Below, in pieces: positions 1 to 8,294 of a stretch of 64,000 bases of DNA. Source of the stretch: Martelella sp. HB161492. Its GTDB lineage: Bacteria; Pseudomonadota; Alphaproteobacteria; Rhizobiales; Rhizobiaceae. The notes under the pieces were generated by a model, which worked only from the letters and a program-made list of their open reading frames with translations, made no database searches and was not told the DNA's origin. The stretch is taken from the NCBI RefSeq assembly GCF_013184775.1, contig NZ_JAATVV010000001.1, forward strand, positions 496,001 through 560,000. The letters are read 5' to 3'. Numbering within the stretch: position 1 is the first letter of the stretch; every line of letters begins with the position of its first letter. The position numbers and the translations under genes were made by a program.

Positions 1-2
1 CC

Positions 3-482
3 GACGAAATTGATCTCGTCATCCCCTATCATAAGCTGAAGGCTGGCAATGAATGGGCCGTCAGCGAGATGGTCCGCGCCATCCGCTTCCAGTGCCGCGA
101 ACCGGTTCTGCTGAAGGTCATTCTCGAGACGGGCGAGCTTGGCGATGCCGCACTCATTCGCCGCGCCGCCGAAATTGCCATTGAGGAAGGGGCGGATTTC
201 ATCAAGACCTCGACCGGCAAGGTCGCCGTCAATGCCACGCTCGAGGCCGCCGATATCATGCTCGGCGTGATCCGCAACACCGAACGCCGGGTCGGCTTCA
301 AGCCGGCTGGCGGGATTTCCAGTGTTGCAGATGCCAGGCTGTATCTCAGCCTTGCCGAAACCGTGATGGGCGAAGGCTGGGTGCTGCCGTCAACCTTCCG
401 CTTCGGCGCATCGAGCCTGATGACCGATATTCTCAATATTCTCGATGGTCGCCAGTCGACCGCCATGTCCGGCGGATACTGA
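3..482 (+). CDS. deoC: Deoxyribose-phosphate aldolase, 5'-truncated by the window edge
   Basis: This is the C-terminal part of 2-deoxy-D-ribose-5-phosphate aldolase, a cytosolic class I (Schiff-base) aldolase that splits deoxyribose 5-phosphate into glyceraldehyde 3-phosphate and acetaldehyde during deoxynucleoside catabolism. The reading frame is open from base 3. The stretch LLKVILETGEL carries the lysine typical of the family core, and ADFIKTSTGK carries the Schiff-base lysine, followed by the GFKPAGGI phosphate-binding turn. About 159 codons are present, and the missing N-terminus lies outside the window. It ends 5 bases before deoA, so the two genes almost certainly form a deo operon in which deoA releases deoxyribose 1-phosphate; a phosphopentomutase is not visible here. 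Confidence 0.95.
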   Translation, partial: DEIDLVIPYHKLKAGNEWAVSEMVRAIRFQCREPVLLKVILETGELGDAALIRRAAEIAIEEGADFIKTSTGKVAVNATLEAADIMLGVIRNTERRVGFKPAGGISSVADARLYLSLAETVMGEGWVLPSTFRFGASSLMTDILNILDGRQSTAMSGGY

Positions 483-487
483 CGGCG

Positions 488-1798
488 ATGCTGCCGCAGG
501 AAACCATTCGCAGGAAACGCGATGGCCTGGTGCTTGATGAGCGCGAGATCGCCTCATTCATCGCCGGGCTGACCGATGACCGCGTCACCGAAGGCCAGGC
601 GGCAGCCTTTGCCATGGCGGTCTATTTCAGCGGCATGAACCGCGACGAGACCGTGGCGCTGACCAAGGCCATGCGTGACAGCGGTGATGTTCTCACCTGG
701 CCTGAAAGCGAGCGGCCGGTCGCCGACAAGCATTCGACCGGCGGCATAGGCGACAACGTCTCGCTGATGCTGGCACCGATCGCCGCAGCGGCCGGTCTGG
801 CCGTGCCGATGATTTCCGGGCGCGGGCTCGGCGCCACCGGCGGCACGCTCGACAAGCTGGAATCCATTCCCGGCTACAACACGACACCGGATGAGACACT
901 GTTCCGCAGGGTTGTGGCTGAAACCGGCGCGGCGATCATCGGCCAGACCGGCGATCTGGCCCCGGCCGACCGCAGGCTCTATGCCATTCGCGATGTGACT
1001 GCGACCGTGGAATCCATGCCGCTGATCGTCGCCTCGATCCTGTCGAAAAAACTCGCAGCCGGCCTGCAAACCCTCGTGCTCGACGTGAAGAGCGGCAGTG
1101 GCGCCTTTATGGACACGGCGGAAAAGGCGGCGGCACTTGCCCGTCTTCTGGTCGACGTCGCCAATGGTGCTGGACTGAAAACCACGGCGCTGATCACCGA
1201 TATGAACGAGCCGCTTGCCGATTCCGCCGGCAATGCCGTCGAAGTCCGCAATGCACTTGCCTTCCTCAAGGGCGAGAAGAAGGGCACGCGGCTTGAAGCC
1301 GTCACCATTGCCCTTGCCGCCGAAATGATCGCCGGCGCAGGCCTGGTTCCAACGCCTGCAGATGCCGAGGCACTGGCACGCCGGGTTCTGACCGATGGAT
1401 CGGCGCTGGATCATTTTGCCCGCATGGTCACGGCGCTTGGCGGACCGCATGACTTTGTCGAGCGGCCCGAACGCTATCTCGGCCTGTCGCCGGTCACGCG
1501 TGCAGCCCCGGCCCCCAGGGCCGGCTATCTCACACGCGTCGATGCCCGGGCCGTCGGGATGAGCGTTGTCGCGCTTGGCGGCGGCCGCACCCGTCCCCAG
1601 GACAGGATTGACCATTGCGTCGGCTTTTCCTGCCTGCTGCCGCTCGGCACCTTTGTGGAGAAGGGCGACCCGCTCGCCCTTGTTCATGCCCGCAGCGACG
1701 ATGATGCCCATCAGGGTGAAGCCGACATCATCGCTGCTTACACGCTCAGCGATGAAAAACCAGCGGAACGGCCGCTGATCGCCGGGCGGTTTCAGTGA
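488..1798 (+). CDS. deoA: Thymidine phosphorylase
   Basis: This 436-aa cytosolic enzyme phosphorolyses thymidine (and deoxyuridine) to thymine and 2-deoxyribose 1-phosphate. Family hallmarks are the N-terminal helical domain, the phosphate/substrate segment with DKHSTGGIGD, the long glycine-rich stretch SGRGLGATGGTLDKLE, and DVKSGSGAFM. The length is normal for DeoA. It starts 5 bases downstream of the deoC stop, which implies co-transcription and a shared nucleoside-salvage role. Its last codons overlap by 7 bases the 3' end of the convergent usg gene. Confidence 0.96.
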   Translation: MLPQETIRRKRDGLVLDEREIASFIAGLTDDRVTEGQAAAFAMAVYFSGMNRDETVALTKAMRDSGDVLTWPESERPVADKHSTGGIGDNVSLMLAPIAAAAGLAVPMISGRGLGATGGTLDKLESIPGYNTTPDETLFRRVVAETGAAIIGQTGDLAPADRRLYAIRDVTATVESMPLIVASILSKKLAAGLQTLVLDVKSGSGAFMDTAEKAAALARLLVDVANGAGLKTTALITDMNEPLADSAGNAVEVRNALAFLKGEKKGTRLEAVTIALAAEMIAGAGLVPTPADAEALARRVLTDGSALDHFARMVTALGGPHDFVERPERYLGLSPVTRAAPAPRAGYLTRVDARAVGMSVVALGGGRTRPQDRIDHCVGFSCLLPLGTFVEKGDPLALVHARSDDDAHQGEADIIAAYTLSDEKPAERPLIAGRFQ

Positions 1799-2064
1799 AG
1801 GGTCAGTTCTCCTGAGAGCTGCTGGCATTCTTCCGGACCGATCAGACGCTGATGCGTATAGCGCACCGAGTGCAGCGGTCCATCGAGATTTTCTTCCCAG
1901 AATTTCAGGAATTTGCGCATTGCGGGGAAATCCGGCGCGACGTCATAGTTCTGCCAGATGAAGCTTTGCAGCAACGTTTCGAAGTCGGGAAGGCGGTAAA
2001 GGATATGGGCGGTGGTCAGGCCGTAGCCGGCGACAAGCAATTCACGTTCAGATGCCAGATGCAT
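1792..2064 (-). CDS. usg: Usg family protein
   Basis: This 90-aa protein matches the Usg family, small alphaproteobacterial proteins first noted near tryptophan-biosynthesis genes, whose biochemical role is not settled. Recognisable features are the N-terminal GYGLTTAHILYRLPD segment, then LLQSFIWQNYD and a W-rich middle (FLKFWEENLDGPL) before the IGPEE tail. It has no signal peptide or membrane segment, so it is probably cytosolic. It is a lone gene on the minus strand whose end overlaps the end of deoA. No trp gene is adjacent here, so the context adds nothing to function. Confidence 0.85.
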   Translation of the reverse strand: MHLASERELLVAGYGLTTAHILYRLPDFETLLQSFIWQNYDVAPDFPAMRKFLKFWEENLDGPLHSVRYTHQRLIGPEECQQLSGELTLH

Positions 2065-2226
2065 GCAGATGTCCCCTTTTTCTCAGAAGCAAGGCTTCCG
2101 TTTCATGTTGACATTTGCCAAGCCTGCCGTATTTTCCCGTCGGCATCAATTGGTAATTCTATTTTCTTATTAAAAAACAAATATTTAGCAGCACTCTTGG
2201 GCGAGTGCTGCCAGTTTGCCATGCCC

Positions 2227-3048
2227 TCAGTCGAAGGTCGGCCCCCATTCCGGGCTGACAATGCGTGCGCCGCTGTCGAGCTGCTTGAGCCGCTCCATCT
2301 CAGCTGGTGACAGGCTGATATCAGCAGCGGCAAGGTTCTCCGCCGCGCGGTTTCTGTCGCTTGAGGTGGGGATGGCGATGATGCCGAGATGCAGGAGATA
2401 GGCAAGCGCGATCGCACCAGCGGAAACGCCATGGGCACGGGCGATCTCGTTCAGCAGCGGATCATCCTTCACCTTGCCCTGGGCCAGCGGTGAATAGGCG
2501 GTGATCGGGATGTTGCGCGCCGCGCAGAAATCGGCAATCGGGCGGTTGTTCATGAAGACATGGCACTCGACCTGATTGGTGGCGATCTTGCGGTCACCGA
2601 GCAGGGTCTCGGTTTCGGCGATCAACGCTCTGGTGAAATTCGAGACGCCGATCCGCTTTGCAAGGCCGGCATCATAGACTTCGGCCAGCTGGCTGACATA
2701 GGTCTCAAGCGGCACTTCACCATGCTTCGATGGCCAGTGCAGCAGCAGCAGGTCGACGTGATCGACCCCGAGCTTTTCAAGGCTTTCATGAACGCTCGGC
2801 ATCATCTTGCCGGCGCCATAGTGGTCAGGCCAGACCTTGGTGGTGAGGAAGACCGCCTCGCGCGGCAGACCGAAATCGCCGAGCGCCCGTCCCACCTCGG
2901 CCTCATTTTCATAGATCTGCGCCGTATCGACATGGCGATAGCCTGCCTCAAGTGCTGCGATCAGCGCGTGATAGCCCTCATCGCCCTTGCGTTTCCAGGT
3001 GCCGAAACCAAGCTGCGGAATACCGTTGATGGTTGCGATCTCGCTCAT
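2227..3048 (-). CDS. Aldo/keto reductase (2,5-diketo-D-gluconate reductase-like)
   Basis: A 273-aa NADPH-dependent (beta/alpha)8-barrel oxidoreductase. The catalytic tetrad can be read off: Asp and Tyr in YRHVDTAQIYENE, Lys in FLTTKVWP and His in LLLLHWPS; the IGVSNF motif follows. It resembles the AKR5-type 2,5-diketo-gluconate or methylglyoxal reductases, but the substrate cannot be set from sequence. The start at 3048 was chosen because an AAGGAG box lies just upstream and the family sequence begins there; a longer in-frame extension lacks homology. It lies 37 bases downstream of another aldo/keto reductase in the same direction, so the pair may be co-transcribed. Confidence 0.9.
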   Translation of the reverse strand: MSEIATINGIPQLGFGTWKRKGDEGYHALIAALEAGYRHVDTAQIYENEAEVGRALGDFGLPREAVFLTTKVWPDHYGAGKMMPSVHESLEKLGVDHVDLLLLHWPSKHGEVPLETYVSQLAEVYDAGLAKRIGVSNFTRALIAETETLLGDRKIATNQVECHVFMNNRPIADFCAARNIPITAYSPLAQGKVKDDPLLNEIARAHGVSAGAIALAYLLHLGIIAIPTSSDRNRAAENLAAADISLSPAEMERLKQLDSGARIVSPEWGPTFD

Positions 3049-3085
3049 GATAGTCTCCTTCAGGCAATGGGCGGGGGAATGTCGT

Positions 3086-4117
3086 TCAGGCCCCGGGCAG
3101 AACAGGACCGGTTCCGGCACCGGTCTTCTCAATGGCGGTGGCGATGTCCCTCATGTCCTCAGCCGTGAGTTCCAGCGAGGCGGCGTCGATCCAGCCATCG
3201 ATCTGCTCCGGTGCGCGCGCGCCGACAATGGCGCCGGTCAGTCCCGGCCAGGCCAGCACCCAGCCGATGGCAACCGCTGCCTGGCTGACGCCGTGACGCG
3301 CGGCCACCGGCTTCAGCGCATCGGCGAGCGCCAGATTGGCGGCAAGCTTTTCGCCGCTGAACTGCTGATTGTTGCGGCGCCAGTCATTCTCCGGCAGGCT
3401 GGCAGCACGTTCCTTGCTGAAACGCCCGGTCAGAAGCCCGGCCTGCATCGGCGAATAGCAGATCACGCCGGTCTGGTTCTCCAGGCACCAGGGCAGCAAT
3501 TTCTCACCGCTATCGCGACGGATTGCCGAAAACGGCGGCTGCAGCGTATCGACATGGCCGATGACTTCGGCCGCTTCGAGTTCGGCAACGGAATGGTTGG
3601 AAAGGCCGATGGCCCTGACCTTGCCCTCGCGCCGCATCTCGCACAGCGTGCCCCAGTAGTCAGCCAGCGGGACATCGCCGGAGGGCCAGTGCACCTGATA
3701 AAGATCGATCCGCTCAACCCCGAGACGTTTCAGCGACGCGTCAAGCTCACGTCTCAGGCTGTCGGGATGGCCGATCCGCTTCGGCGGGGCGGCATGATCG
3801 GCCTCGTCCCAGACGACACCGCATTTGGTGAAGACATAAGGCCGCTCCGACAGGGGAATATCGGCGAGCGCCCGCCGGACCACATCCTCGGAGTGGCCGA
3901 GGCCATAAACGGCAGCCGTGTCGATCCAGTTGACGCCAAGCGCCACAGCGCGGCGAATGGCGGCAATCGATGCGCTGTCATCCTGATCGCCCCAGCCGGA
4001 GGCCCAGTCACCGCCGCCGATCGCCCAGGCGCCGAAACCGGTCCGGGTAATCATCATGTCTGTCTTGCCGAAGGCGCGTTTCGGCAGGTCGGTTCCTGAT
4101 TGTCCTGATTGCGTCAT
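3086..4117 (-). CDS. Aldo/keto reductase (YajO/general-stress type)
   Basis: A 343-aa aldo/keto reductase of the larger subfamily. Residues about 15-25 give the GFGAWAIGGGDW entry, WIDTAAVYGLGHSE supplies the catalytic Asp and Tyr, FTKCGV the Lys and YQVHWPSG the His. The C-terminal IVGARAPEQI motif binds the NADP(H) phosphate. The start at 4117 begins the conserved region; the frame stays open further upstream but runs through a dispersed repeat and is not credible as protein. It is paired with the second aldo/keto reductase downstream. The substrate is unknown. Confidence 0.9.
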   Translation of the reverse strand: MTQSGQSGTDLPKRAFGKTDMMITRTGFGAWAIGGGDWASGWGDQDDSASIAAIRRAVALGVNWIDTAAVYGLGHSEDVVRRALADIPLSERPYVFTKCGVVWDEADHAAPPKRIGHPDSLRRELDASLKRLGVERIDLYQVHWPSGDVPLADYWGTLCEMRREGKVRAIGLSNHSVAELEAAEVIGHVDTLQPPFSAIRRDSGEKLLPWCLENQTGVICYSPMQAGLLTGRFSKERAASLPENDWRRNNQQFSGEKLAANLALADALKPVAARHGVSQAAVAIGWVLAWPGLTGAIVGARAPEQIDGWIDAASLELTAEDMRDIATAIEKTGAGTGPVLPGA

Positions 4118-4214
4118 GACGTTTCCACCGCGGCCAATGCCGCGGTCCTTCTCCAGAAATGCAATGAACGGGACCGGCGCAGAATGCGTCTCCCGAAAAT
4201 GGAATTCAAGACTA

Positions 4215-4316
4215 ACGCATCGGCTCGAAAATCGGAATCGATTTTCGAAAAGAACGATGCTTGGATTCAACAAGATAGAGCGTCCTGGTGCGTCCAAAAG
4301 GACGCCCGGCGCTCTA
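4215..4316 (+). repeat. Mosaic palindromic intergenic repeat, copy A
   Basis: First of three copies in the window (others at 32440-32543 and 50121-50193). Module 1 is a long imperfect hairpin: GCATCG pairs with CGATGC, and inside it CGAAAATCG pairs with CGATTTTCG. Module 2 contains GCGTCC-AAAA-GGACGC nested inside AGAGC...GCGCTCT. It lies in the gap upstream of the aldo/keto reductase. It resembles the RIME-type mosaic elements of rhizobia in layout, although I cannot assign it to a named family. Confidence 0.85.
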
Positions 4317-4370
4317 ACGGACGGACAGCAAAGGGTCCATGTCATCCGTCAGAAAAGACAAAGGCCGGGC

Positions 4371-4802
4371 TCAGCTGTCCCGGCGCTTTTTACCCGTCGC
4401 ATTGCGGGTGAAGAGAAAGGCAAGGCCGGCAATGGCCGCCAGGCCGGAAATCGGCCGCTCCCTGATCATCGCCGGAAACAGGCCCAGCACACCGGTCAGC
4501 ATCTCGGCATTGGCGATCCGGGCTTCTTCATAGCGCAGCTTGTCTGCCCGGTTCATCAGCATCAGCCAGACAAGCGCGAACAGAGCCAGCGCCAGCGAGG
4601 CAAGTGCAAGGGTCAGCACGGCCCCCAGCGCACCGAGTTTTGTCGAAAGCCAGATGGCCAACGCCGCCACAGCCCAGCCATAGGCTGAGAGCAGCAGGAC
4701 AAGAATGATCACGCCGGCCACGGCATTTCGCCGCGCCGCGCGACCAAGGGTCCGCCCATCAAGACTAAGAGCGATGGCAGCGAAATCGATGATCCGGTTC
4801 AT
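4371..4802 (-). CDS. Holin-superfamily-like small membrane protein
   Basis: This 143-aa protein has three likely membrane segments, around residues 28-55, 60-84 and 118-133, separated by short polar stretches and ending in a basic tail. The arrangement is like the Phage_holin_3_6 (putative Actinobacterial Holin-X) family, which in proteobacterial chromosomes usually sits next to a DUF883/ElaB-type protein, as it does here. No lysis genes are nearby, so the holin label is only a family name and no phage role is implied. The start lies 3 bases after the upstream gene, which makes a tight two-gene operon. Confidence 0.7.
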   Translation of the reverse strand: MNRIIDFAAIALSLDGRTLGRAARRNAVAGVIILVLLLSAYGWAVAALAIWLSTKLGALGAVLTLALASLALALFALVWLMLMNRADKLRYEEARIANAEMLTGVLGLFPAMIRERPISGLAAIAGLAFLFTRNATGKKRRDS

Positions 4803-4805
4803 CGA

Positions 4806-5177
4806 TCAGCGCCGGGTGAAAAGCGCGGCCAGAAAGCCAATGCTGGCAGCAATGGCAACCGACTGGATCGGCTTCATGCGGATCCGCTCTTCGACCTCTT
4901 CCTCGAAGGAAATGGCTTCATCGCGGGCGCGCTCATAGGCTTCCTGGGTCGCCGCATAGGCCTCGTCGCGAATCCGCTCGGCCCGGGCCTTGGCGGATGC
5001 GACACCTTCCTCGGCGCGCGCCTTGGCCTCTGCCGCCTTTTCCGTGCCGAGATCGCCGATCAGCTTGGTCAGCTGTGCGATATCGTCGCGAAGCTGATCG
5101 ATCTGAACCTGGATATCCTCAGGCGCCGTCTTGCCTGTTTCGCCCGTGTCCTTCGCCGTCGCTTTTGCTGCAACCAT
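4806..5177 (-). CDS. DUF883/ElaB/YqjD-type membrane-anchored protein
   Basis: A 123-aa protein with a long charged, Ala/Glu/Lys/Arg-rich amphipathic region (about residues 20-95, probably coiled coil) and a single C-terminal membrane anchor ending in ALFTRR. This is the pattern of YqjD/ElaB proteins, which in E. coli are stationary-phase inner-membrane proteins that associate with ribosomes. The start at 5177 is preceded by a GGAGAAAG box. It is the first gene of a pair with the small holin-like membrane protein. Confidence 0.75.
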   Translation of the reverse strand: MVAAKATAKDTGETGKTAPEDIQVQIDQLRDDIAQLTKLIGDLGTEKAAEAKARAEEGVASAKARAERIRDEAYAATQEAYERARDEAISFEEEVEERIRMKPIQSVAIAASIGFLAALFTRR

Positions 5178-5344
5178 GTTCTTTCTCCGTCGTTGAAACT
5201 GGCAACCTAACTGTAGAATGCGCAAGCTGCCCTGTCAGTTCCATCGCGAAAAATGCGCATTCCTCAGATGCTCAGAAAAACATATAGGAAGTGCTGGCGC
5301 CGTTCACAGACTTCTTTCGTCTCCCATGACGAAAAAACGCCGCT

Positions 5345-5551
5345 TCATCCGGCCGCAGGCAATGGCATTCCCTCGATATTGCCCTTGCCCACATGCGCCA
5401 TGATGGCGCGTCTGAGCTCGTCCATGGTGTTGTAGAAGCGCCCGTCGAGCTCATGGACATGAAATTTCACCGCGACAAAGCGCAGCCGCCCGTTATCGGG
5501 CACGACTATTCCCACCGGTTGCCCGGCATATTCCACCATCTGCTTTTTCAT
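5345..5551 (-). CDS. Small hypothetical protein
   Basis: A 68-aa soluble protein that I do not recognise beyond a general resemblance to short rhizobial hypotheticals. It starts MKKQMVEYAG and has a compact beta-rich N-half (GIVVPDNGRLRFVAVKF) followed by a helix (TMDELRRAIMAHV). An alternative TTG start lies 15 bases upstream. Neither start has a strong ribosome-binding site. Codon use looks coding, and the frame is the only long one on this stretch. Confidence 0.5.
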   Translation of the reverse strand: MKKQMVEYAGQPVGIVVPDNGRLRFVAVKFHVHELDGRFYNTMDELRRAIMAHVGKGNIEGMPLPAAG

Positions 5552-5620
5552 GATCGTGTCCGGCAATCGCGAAGACGACTGCCTGGCCTTTCGATTTTCA
5601 ACCTTGAGGAGAATTTGCGA

Positions 5621-5710
5621 CTATTTTGTAAGCTGAAGACAGCACATTCGCATGGTACTCCGGCGATAGCAGGCGGCCGGAATCGATATTTTGCGCATCA
5701 TGGTAGACAT
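5621..5710 (-). CDS. Possible 29-aa small ORF
   Basis: A short ATG-to-TAG frame (MSTMMRKISIPAAC...) with four cysteines/Met-rich stretches, preceded at the right distance by a GAGGGAG box. That ribosome-binding site is the only real argument for it. It lies in an otherwise gene-free stretch (5552-6011) in which I otherwise see only a terminator-like hairpin near purU. It could be chance. Confidence 0.25.
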   Translation of the reverse strand: MSTMMRKISIPAACYRRSTMRMCCLQLTK

Positions 5711-5934
5711 CAAGCGCTCCCTCTTGCAGTCGTTTCGACGGCGGTTCGCATCGTTGTTTATAAACCGAACCATTCACCGCGAAAAGAATTGTAAACCGTC
5801 AGTGTGACGGATTTCTTTCGGAAAATTGTCAAAAACCCGGCAGGTCCTAAAAGAAATTTTCAAATTTTCGCAAGACCGGTCATTCACCCGATTCGCCCAA
5901 CGGGCAGATAGGCGCAGGGCGCATTATAACAAGA

Positions 5935-5960
5935 GGGGGCCGACAAAAAAGTCAGCCCCC
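5935..5960 (-). terminator. Terminator-like hairpin downstream of purU
   Basis: On the minus strand GGGGGCTGAC pairs with GTCGGCCCCC around a loop of six T residues, and is followed by a T-rich stretch. It lies about 50 bases beyond the purU stop codon, the right place for its terminator. Confidence 0.55.
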
Positions 5961-6011
5961 TTCCGGTAAAAGCACAACCTGGAGATTATTTCGGTTTCAC
6001 CCGAAAGCGTC

Positions 6012-6896
6012 TCACCCCATACGTTCTGAGGCATAGGACCCAGCCGAGGGCGGGAAAACCACGGTGCGGTTGCCATTGATGAAGACACGGTGATGAATAT
6101 GGGCATGGACGGCCCGGGCCAGAACCAGCGCCTCGACATCACGGCCAAGCGCGACATAGTCATCGGCGCTCTGGGCATGGGTGATACGCACCGTCTCCTG
6201 CTCGATGATCGGACCTTCGTCCAGCGCAGCTGTGACATAATGCGCCGTCGCCCCGATCAGCTTCACCCCACGCTGATAAGCCTGCTTGTAAGGATTGGCG
6301 CCCTTGAAGGACGGCAGGAAGGAATGGTGGATATTGATCACCTGGCCTTCCATATGCTCGCAAAGCCTGTCGGACAGGATTTGCATGTAGCGCGCCAGGA
6401 CGACAAGTTCGGTCCCGGTCTCATCAACAAGCTCCAGCAACTTTTCCTCAGCCGCCGCCTTGGTCTCCTTGCGCACCGGAATGTGGTAGAAGGGGATATC
6501 GTGATTGACCACGAGTTTCTGATAATCCAGATGGTTTGAAACCACGCCGACGATATCAATCGGCAGGGCGCCGATACGCCAGCGGTAAAGCAGGTCATTC
6601 AGACAATGACCGAAGCGCGAGACCATGATCAGCGTCTTGATGCGGTGCTCGCCATCATGCAGCTTGAAATTCATTTCAAAAGGCGCGGCAACCGGCTCAA
6701 ATCCCGCACGCAGGCTCTCCAGACTGGCACCGGTCTCCGGAATGAAGCTCACGCGCATGAAGAACTTGCCGGTTTCAAGATCGTCAAACTGCGAACTGTC
6801 GACAATATTGCAACCTTCATTGGCCAGATAGCCGGAAATGGCGGCCACGATCCCGCGGGTGGAGCGGCAGGTTACGGTCAAGACATAGTTCTTCAT
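6012..6896 (-). CDS. purU: Formyltetrahydrofolate deformylase
   Basis: PurU hydrolyses 10-formyl-tetrahydrofolate to formate and tetrahydrofolate, balancing one-carbon pools and feeding formate to PurT-type purine synthesis. The 294-aa protein has an N-terminal ACT domain (about 1-85, starting MKNYVLTVTC) and a formyltransferase-fold domain, with the catalytic Asn/His/Asp context visible in INIHHSFLPSFKGANPY, GATAHYVT and LDEGPIIEQ. The start at 6896 gives the usual length; an ATG four codons upstream is possible. It is a single-gene unit followed by a hairpin. Confidence 0.93.
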   Translation of the reverse strand: MKNYVLTVTCRSTRGIVAAISGYLANEGCNIVDSSQFDDLETGKFFMRVSFIPETGASLESLRAGFEPVAAPFEMNFKLHDGEHRIKTLIMVSRFGHCLNDLLYRWRIGALPIDIVGVVSNHLDYQKLVVNHDIPFYHIPVRKETKAAAEEKLLELVDETGTELVVLARYMQILSDRLCEHMEGQVINIHHSFLPSFKGANPYKQAYQRGVKLIGATAHYVTAALDEGPIIEQETVRITHAQSADDYVALGRDVEALVLARAVHAHIHHRVFINGNRTVVFPPSAGSYASERMG

Positions 6897-7179
6897 TTCA
6901 GGTCCCATCTAAACCCGCCCGATATGGCGGCAATCCGCTCTAGAACATCGCAATCAGGCTTGCAACCGCAAGACAGCCCGATGCCGCTTTACCAGCCCAT
7001 CAAACACGGCAAGCGTTCGACAAGCAGCCACGTCCGCGACGTGAAAATGTGCGTCGCCGTCATTTTCCGGTACACGGACCCGCAAAAAGACATCGCTTTC
7101 ACGTTTATTTGACCTTTTCTTTCGACTATTCTTTCTGAGTAAGCTTGCCCGGACACTACGGGCTGAGATGGAGTAGACG

Positions 7180-8265
7180 ATGCCCCCGGGATTTCGGCCA
7201 TGGACCTTCCCTTTGAGACATTACCGGACATTTGCGCATATGGCGCTTGCCGCAGTGCTGGCTTTTGCGCCGTTTTCGACGGCAGCGGCGGCCTGTGAGA
7301 TGAGCCTGCGCGGGATCAATCTTGCCAGCGCCGAATTCGGCGTTCCGGGCGATGCCTACGGCACCGGTTATATCTATCCGACCGAATCCGTGATTGAAAA
7401 ATTCGCCGATGCCAAATTCAATACGATCCGACTTCCCTTTCTCTGGGAACGGCTACAGCCGACACTGATGCAGCCGCTTGATTCCGATGAACTCGACCGG
7501 ATCCGTGAGACGGTGAAGCTGGCGCATAAATACAATATGGCGATCATTCTCGATCCGCATAATTATGCCCGCTACTATGGCAATCTGATCGGCAGTCCGC
7601 AGGTACCGGTCGAAGCCTTTGCCGATCTTTGGAAGCGGCTCGGCGCTGTCTTTGCCAATGATGACGGCGTCATCTACGGGCTGATGAACGAACCCTACGA
7701 CATCGAGGCCAATGACTGGCTGACCGCCGCCAATGCCGCCATCAATGCCATCAGAATGATCGGCGCCGGCAATCTCCTGCTCGTTCCCGGCACCGCCTGG
7801 ACCGGCGCGCATAGCTGGGAGCAGACCTTTTACGGCCCGTCGAATGCCTCGGTCATGACCGGCGTCGTCGATAGCAGCAACAACTTTGCCTATGAAGTCC
7901 ATCAATATACCGACAGCGATTATTCCGGCAAAGCCGCCGATTGCTCCAATATCGCCGGCGCTGTCGACAGCCTGAAACAGTTTACCGACTGGCTCAACGC
8001 CAACAATGCCCAGGGTTTTCTCGGCGAGTTCGGCACCACCGATGGGCTGAACTGCCTGGTGGGGCTGAAGCAGATGGTCGATATCATCCACAACGATCCC
8101 AAGGCCTGGATCGGCTGGGCCTATTGGGCCAGTGGCGACTGGTGGCAAAAGGGCACGCCGATGATCATCCAGCCCAATCCGCGCGATGGCGGCAGCCAGC
8201 AGCTGCGGACGCTGGAACCGATCCTGAACGATCCCGATACCGACAGAACCAGCTGCAACGGCTGA
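7180..8265 (+). CDS. Secreted glycoside hydrolase family 5 (endoglucanase-like)
   Basis: A 361-aa enzyme with an N-terminal signal sequence (hydrophobic stretch about residues 19-36, cleavage near AAAA-CE) and a GH5 (beta/alpha)8 domain. Glu171 in GLMNEPYD is the acid/base and Glu283 in [10 protein letters not shown] the nucleophile; HNYARYYG and [10 protein letters not shown] fit the substrate-cleft histidines. GH5 enzymes of this compact type cut beta-1,4-glucans or related polysaccharides; in rhizobia relatives trim cellulose or exopolysaccharide. The start at 7180 has a GGAG box six bases upstream. It has no carbohydrate-binding module and no polysaccharide operon next to it. The 283-base gap before it shows nothing else that I can name. 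Confidence 0.88.
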   Translation: MPPGFRPWTFPLRHYRTFAHMALAAVLAFAPFSTAAAACEMSLRGINLASAEFGVPGDAYGTGYIYPTESVIEKFADAKFNTIRLPFLWERLQPTLMQPLDSDELDRIRETVKLAHKYNMAIILDPHNYARYYGNLIGSPQVPVEAFADLWKRLGAVFANDDGVIYGLMNEPYDIEANDWLTAANAAINAIRMIGAGNLLLVPGTAWTGAHSWEQTFYGPSNASVMTGVVDSSNNFAYEVHQYTDSDYSGKAADCSNIAGAVDSLKQFTDWLNANNAQGFLGEFGTTDGLNCLVGLKQMVDIIHNDPKAWIGWAYWASGDWWQKGTPMIIQPNPRDGGSQQLRTLEPILNDPDTDRTSCNG

Positions 8266-8294
8266 CCCTGACCCGGGGCCACATCCCCGATGCC

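Noticed and set aside
554..1828. A 424-codon minus-strand frame over deoA
   Set aside because: Antisense shadow of thymidine phosphorylase with no recognisable motifs.
4118..4345. N-terminal extension of the second aldo/keto reductase
   Set aside because: The extension is translated from the dispersed repeat and non-coding spacer; the family sequence starts at 4117.
4371..4802. Prophage lysis (holin) gene
   Set aside because: Only the family name suggests phage. No endolysin, structural or integrase gene is near, and the DUF883 partner is typical of chromosomal stress-related pairs.
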